A program made the translations under genes and the position numbers. From assembly GCF_001956045.1 (NCBI RefSeq), contig NZ_MRTH01000013.1:124001-188000 (forward strand): DNA of 64,000 nt. The letters are read 5' to 3'. The DNA is from Paenibacillus sp. FSL H7-0331. Its GTDB lineage: Bacteria > Bacillota > Bacilli > Paenibacillales > NBRC-103111. Position 1 is the first letter of the stretch; each line of letters starts with the position of its first letter. The notes under the pieces are model-generated. The model did not search any database, was not told where the DNA came from, and worked only from the letters and a program-made list of their open reading frames with translations. Positions 61,883 to 64,000 of the stretch are shown piece after piece.

Positions 61883-63001
61883 ATGTCAATCAAAACACAG
61901 GTTAAGCCGCGTCAAGCGCTGCAAAGCATCAAGCCTTATACACCAGGCAAACCGATATGGGAGGTTCAGCGAGAGCTGGGACTAACGAAGGTGGTGAAGC
62001 TTGCTTCCAATGAAAATCCACTGGGAGCTTCGCCCAAAGGTATACAGGCTGTTCAGCAATTCATGGCTGAAATTCATCGTTACCCGGACGCCGATGCCAA
62101 AGATGTGAATGCTGCCATTGCTGCAAAATTAAATTTACAATCGGGGCAAATCATAGTCACCAATGGTGGGGATGAATTGATTTCGCTCATTTCAGAAGCT
62201 TTTCTGGAGCCGGAAGATGAAATCATCGTACCCAGTCCGTCATTTACCGAATACGAATTTGGCGCACGTTTGATGAATGCCGGAGTGATCGCTGTTCCGC
62301 TCAATCAGGACTATGGGTATAACATTGAGCTGATGCTGTCCGCAGTAACGGATCGAACGAAGATCCTCTATATATGTACACCTAACAATCCGACAGGCAC
62401 CTATTTACCGAAGCGGGATATGGAAAAGCTGCTTGCAGCCCTGCCTCCAAGAGTGCTAGTTGTAATTGATGCAGCTTATAGCCATTTTGCAACAGCAGAT
62501 GACTATACAGATGGCTTGGATTATGTGCGTGAGGGCTATCCGGTTGTGGTCCTGCAAACCTTTTCCAAAATTTATGGTCTGGCTGGTCTACGTATCGGCT
62601 ATGGTGCTGCACCGGAGGCTATCATCGGTCACATTCTCAAGGTCAAGGAACCTTTCAACGTCAATGCGTTGGCACAAGCAGCAGCGGCTGCGGCTATCAC
62701 AGATGATTTGCATGTGCAGGCATCGCAACAGCTCAATAGTGACGGCCGAGAGCAGCTGTATGCGGCTTTTGCAACACTTGGGCTGCCTTTTATCAAAAGT
62801 ATGAGCAATTTTGTGCTGGTAGAGCTTGGTCCGGAAAGTAAACGATATTATGAGCTGCTGTTAACCAAAGGTGTGGTTGTGCGTCATGGTGGGTTATGGG
62901 GTCTTCCTCAGCATGTGAGAATCACAGTGGGGACCAAAGAGGATAATGAGTTTTTGATTACGGCGCTGCAAGAGTCGATGCTGGAAATAAGTAAAAAGTA
63001 G
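61883..63001 (+). CDS. hisC: Histidinol-phosphate aminotransferase
   Basis: 372-aa class I/II PLP aminotransferase. LASNENPLGASPKG and RYPDADAKD are the HisC N-terminal signature. TPNNPTGTYL is the cofactor Asn region, and TFSKIYGLAGLRIGYG holds the PLP-binding Lys. AAGGAGC precedes the ATG at 61883. It stands outside a his operon; in Bacillota such copies can also serve phenylalanine and tyrosine synthesis, so the assignment to histidine alone is not certain. Confidence 0.9.
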   Translation: MSIKTQVKPRQALQSIKPYTPGKPIWEVQRELGLTKVVKLASNENPLGASPKGIQAVQQFMAEIHRYPDADAKDVNAAIAAKLNLQSGQIIVTNGGDELISLISEAFLEPEDEIIVPSPSFTEYEFGARLMNAGVIAVPLNQDYGYNIELMLSAVTDRTKILYICTPNNPTGTYLPKRDMEKLLAALPPRVLVVIDAAYSHFATADDYTDGLDYVREGYPVVVLQTFSKIYGLAGLRIGYGAAPEAIIGHILKVKEPFNVNALAQAAAAAAITDDLHVQASQQLNSDGREQLYAAFATLGLPFIKSMSNFVLVELGPESKRYYELLLTKGVVVRHGGLWGLPQHVRITVGTKEDNEFLITALQESMLEISKK

Positions 63002-63122
63002 TGTAAACGTTCTCAGTATTATAGTATGATCTAAGCAAAAGGTTGTTCGAACAGTCCCCTATGAAACCATCTCGTTGATGAAAAGTGGACTATTGAACAC
63101 GCACTACAAGGAGGATATATAA

Positions 63123-63911
63123 ATGAGTCTTTTGCTTTGGCCACAGGGTACACCGAATGCATTAGGGAATGAGGCCGAGGATTTACCAACGCTGGTTCCT
63201 TATCTCGTGGAGGGAGGAGCACCCACGGCTGCGGTCGTCATATGTCCTGGCGGGGGTTATGCACGTAGAGCCGATCATGAGGGAGAGCCGATTGCGCTGT
63301 GGCTCAATTCACTAGGTATTTCCGCATTTGTTGTACATTATCGCGTAGCTCCTTACCAGCATCCGAACCCGTTATCCGATGCTCAGCGCGCGATTCGAAT
63401 CGTTCGCAGCAAGGCGAAGGAGTGGAATATTGATTCCGCTCGTGTCGGTATTCTCGGTTTTTCTGCTGGTGGCCATCTGGCTTCTGCCAGCGGGACGCAT
63501 TATGACAGTGGACGGCCAGATGCTGAGGACCCTATTGAGCGGGAAGGCTGCCGCCCGGATCTGCTCGTATTGTGCTATCCTGTAATCAGCTTCATCGCTT
63601 ACCCGCATACAGGCTCACGCAATAATCTGTTGGGTGATCCAGCTGATCCACAGCTTGTGGAGCTATTGTCGAGCGAAAATCAGGTAACCGACCAGACACC
63701 TCCGACCTTCTTATGGCATACGGCTGATGATGCTGCCGTTCCAGTAGAAAACAGTCTGATGTTTGCTTCGGCGCTCAGCCGCCACAAAGTACCGTTTGAG
63801 CTGCATGTGTATGAAAGTGGTCGTCATGGATTAGGGTTGGCTGAAGAACAGGTGGGTGTACGTGCCTGGACGGATGCTTGCGCGATTTGGCTGGCCAAGC
63901 AGGGATTCTAA
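63123..63911 (+). CDS. Acetyl-esterase-like alpha/beta hydrolase
   Basis: 262 aa, no signal peptide. ICPGGGYARRADHEGEPIA is the oxyanion region of the BD-FAE/xylan acetylesterase-like group. The nucleophile elbow is GFSAGGHLA, the acid in HTADDAAVPVENS and the His in SGRHGLGLA. AAGGAGGATAT precedes the ATG at 63123. Related proteins remove acetyl groups from imported plant oligosaccharides, which fits the sugar-rich window, but the substrate is unproven. Confidence 0.87.
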   Translation: MSLLLWPQGTPNALGNEAEDLPTLVPYLVEGGAPTAAVVICPGGGYARRADHEGEPIALWLNSLGISAFVVHYRVAPYQHPNPLSDAQRAIRIVRSKAKEWNIDSARVGILGFSAGGHLASASGTHYDSGRPDAEDPIEREGCRPDLLVLCYPVISFIAYPHTGSRNNLLGDPADPQLVELLSSENQVTDQTPPTFLWHTADDAAVPVENSLMFASALSRHKVPFELHVYESGRHGLGLAEEQVGVRAWTDACAIWLAKQGF

Positions 63912-64000
63912 CAGCAAAGTATCCTTATGATCAATCAGGAACAAATAATTATAATTATTCTTTAACTTGAGCGAACCGTGCTGATATGAGTTAATAGATA

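Noticed and set aside
63945..63965. A/T palindrome near the right edge as a terminator
   Set aside because: The stem is A/T only and would be very weak. It may be part of a feature continuing outside the window.

Overview
The window looks like chromosomal DNA of a Paenibacillus-type member of the Bacillota. The signs are strong AGGAGG-type ribosome-binding sites, frequent TTG and GTG starts, classical rho-independent terminators, many substrate-binding lipoproteins with Ala/Pro/Thr-rich linkers, large AraC/YesN-type sugar regulators, an S-layer-homology protein, EcsAB and Amj. No rRNA, tRNA, CRISPR array or phage structural gene was seen. The assignment to genus is inference.

Layout. 1-410: end of a bactofilin gene. 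578-6793: membrane-anchored AraC regulator followed by a lipoprotein and two LplB/YtcP-type sugar permeases. 6966-8825: divergent short-chain dehydrogenase and AraC_N regulator. 9100-19188: one long catabolic operon preceded by a promoter and three copies of a CCGG-centred palindrome. It encodes a family-5 binding protein, OppBCDF-type transporter, HAD protein, LacI regulator, Gfo/Idh/MocA dehydrogenase and ThuA-like protein. 19415-20389: secreted SLH protein. 20572-28954: YesN-type response regulator, YesM/LytS-type kinase and membrane-anchored sugar-binding protein, followed by an RbsA/RbsC/RbsB-type importer. This is the gene content of the XylFII-LytS/YesN three-component sugar-sensing systems.

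29155-30804: hydrolase and EamA transporter. 30902-34311: Aas-like acyltransferase/acyl-ACP synthetase with an LplT-like transporter. 34605-36667: AraC regulator divergent from a sugar-type dehydrogenase. 36833-40266: hydrolase, EcsAB and a small lipoprotein. 40408-44139: small unknown gene, YitT, HemD and an ABC-2 exporter. 44267-49905: signalling genes (CheY-like, HPt, HD-GYP, MCP, CheW) with the lipid II flippase Amj, interrupted at 46022-47147 by a lone tyrosine recombinase bounded by perfect 24-bp inverted repeats. 50190-51794: TetR regulator and its probable target. 51925-53893: two aldo/keto reductases. 54190-57615: phosphonate/phosphate-type ABC transporter with the binding protein convergent to the ATPase and permeases. 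57895-63911: cytosolic 5'-nucleotidase-like enzyme, a lone DUF4157 protein, an MFS exporter, HisC and an acetyl-esterase-like hydrolase.

The most unusual items are the inverted-repeat-bounded recombinase cassette, the lone DUF4157 (contractile-injection-system-associated) protein, a 169-bp near-palindrome between the sugar-sensing and sugar-import genes, and the triple operator array. All functional assignments come from reading motifs; no database search was run.
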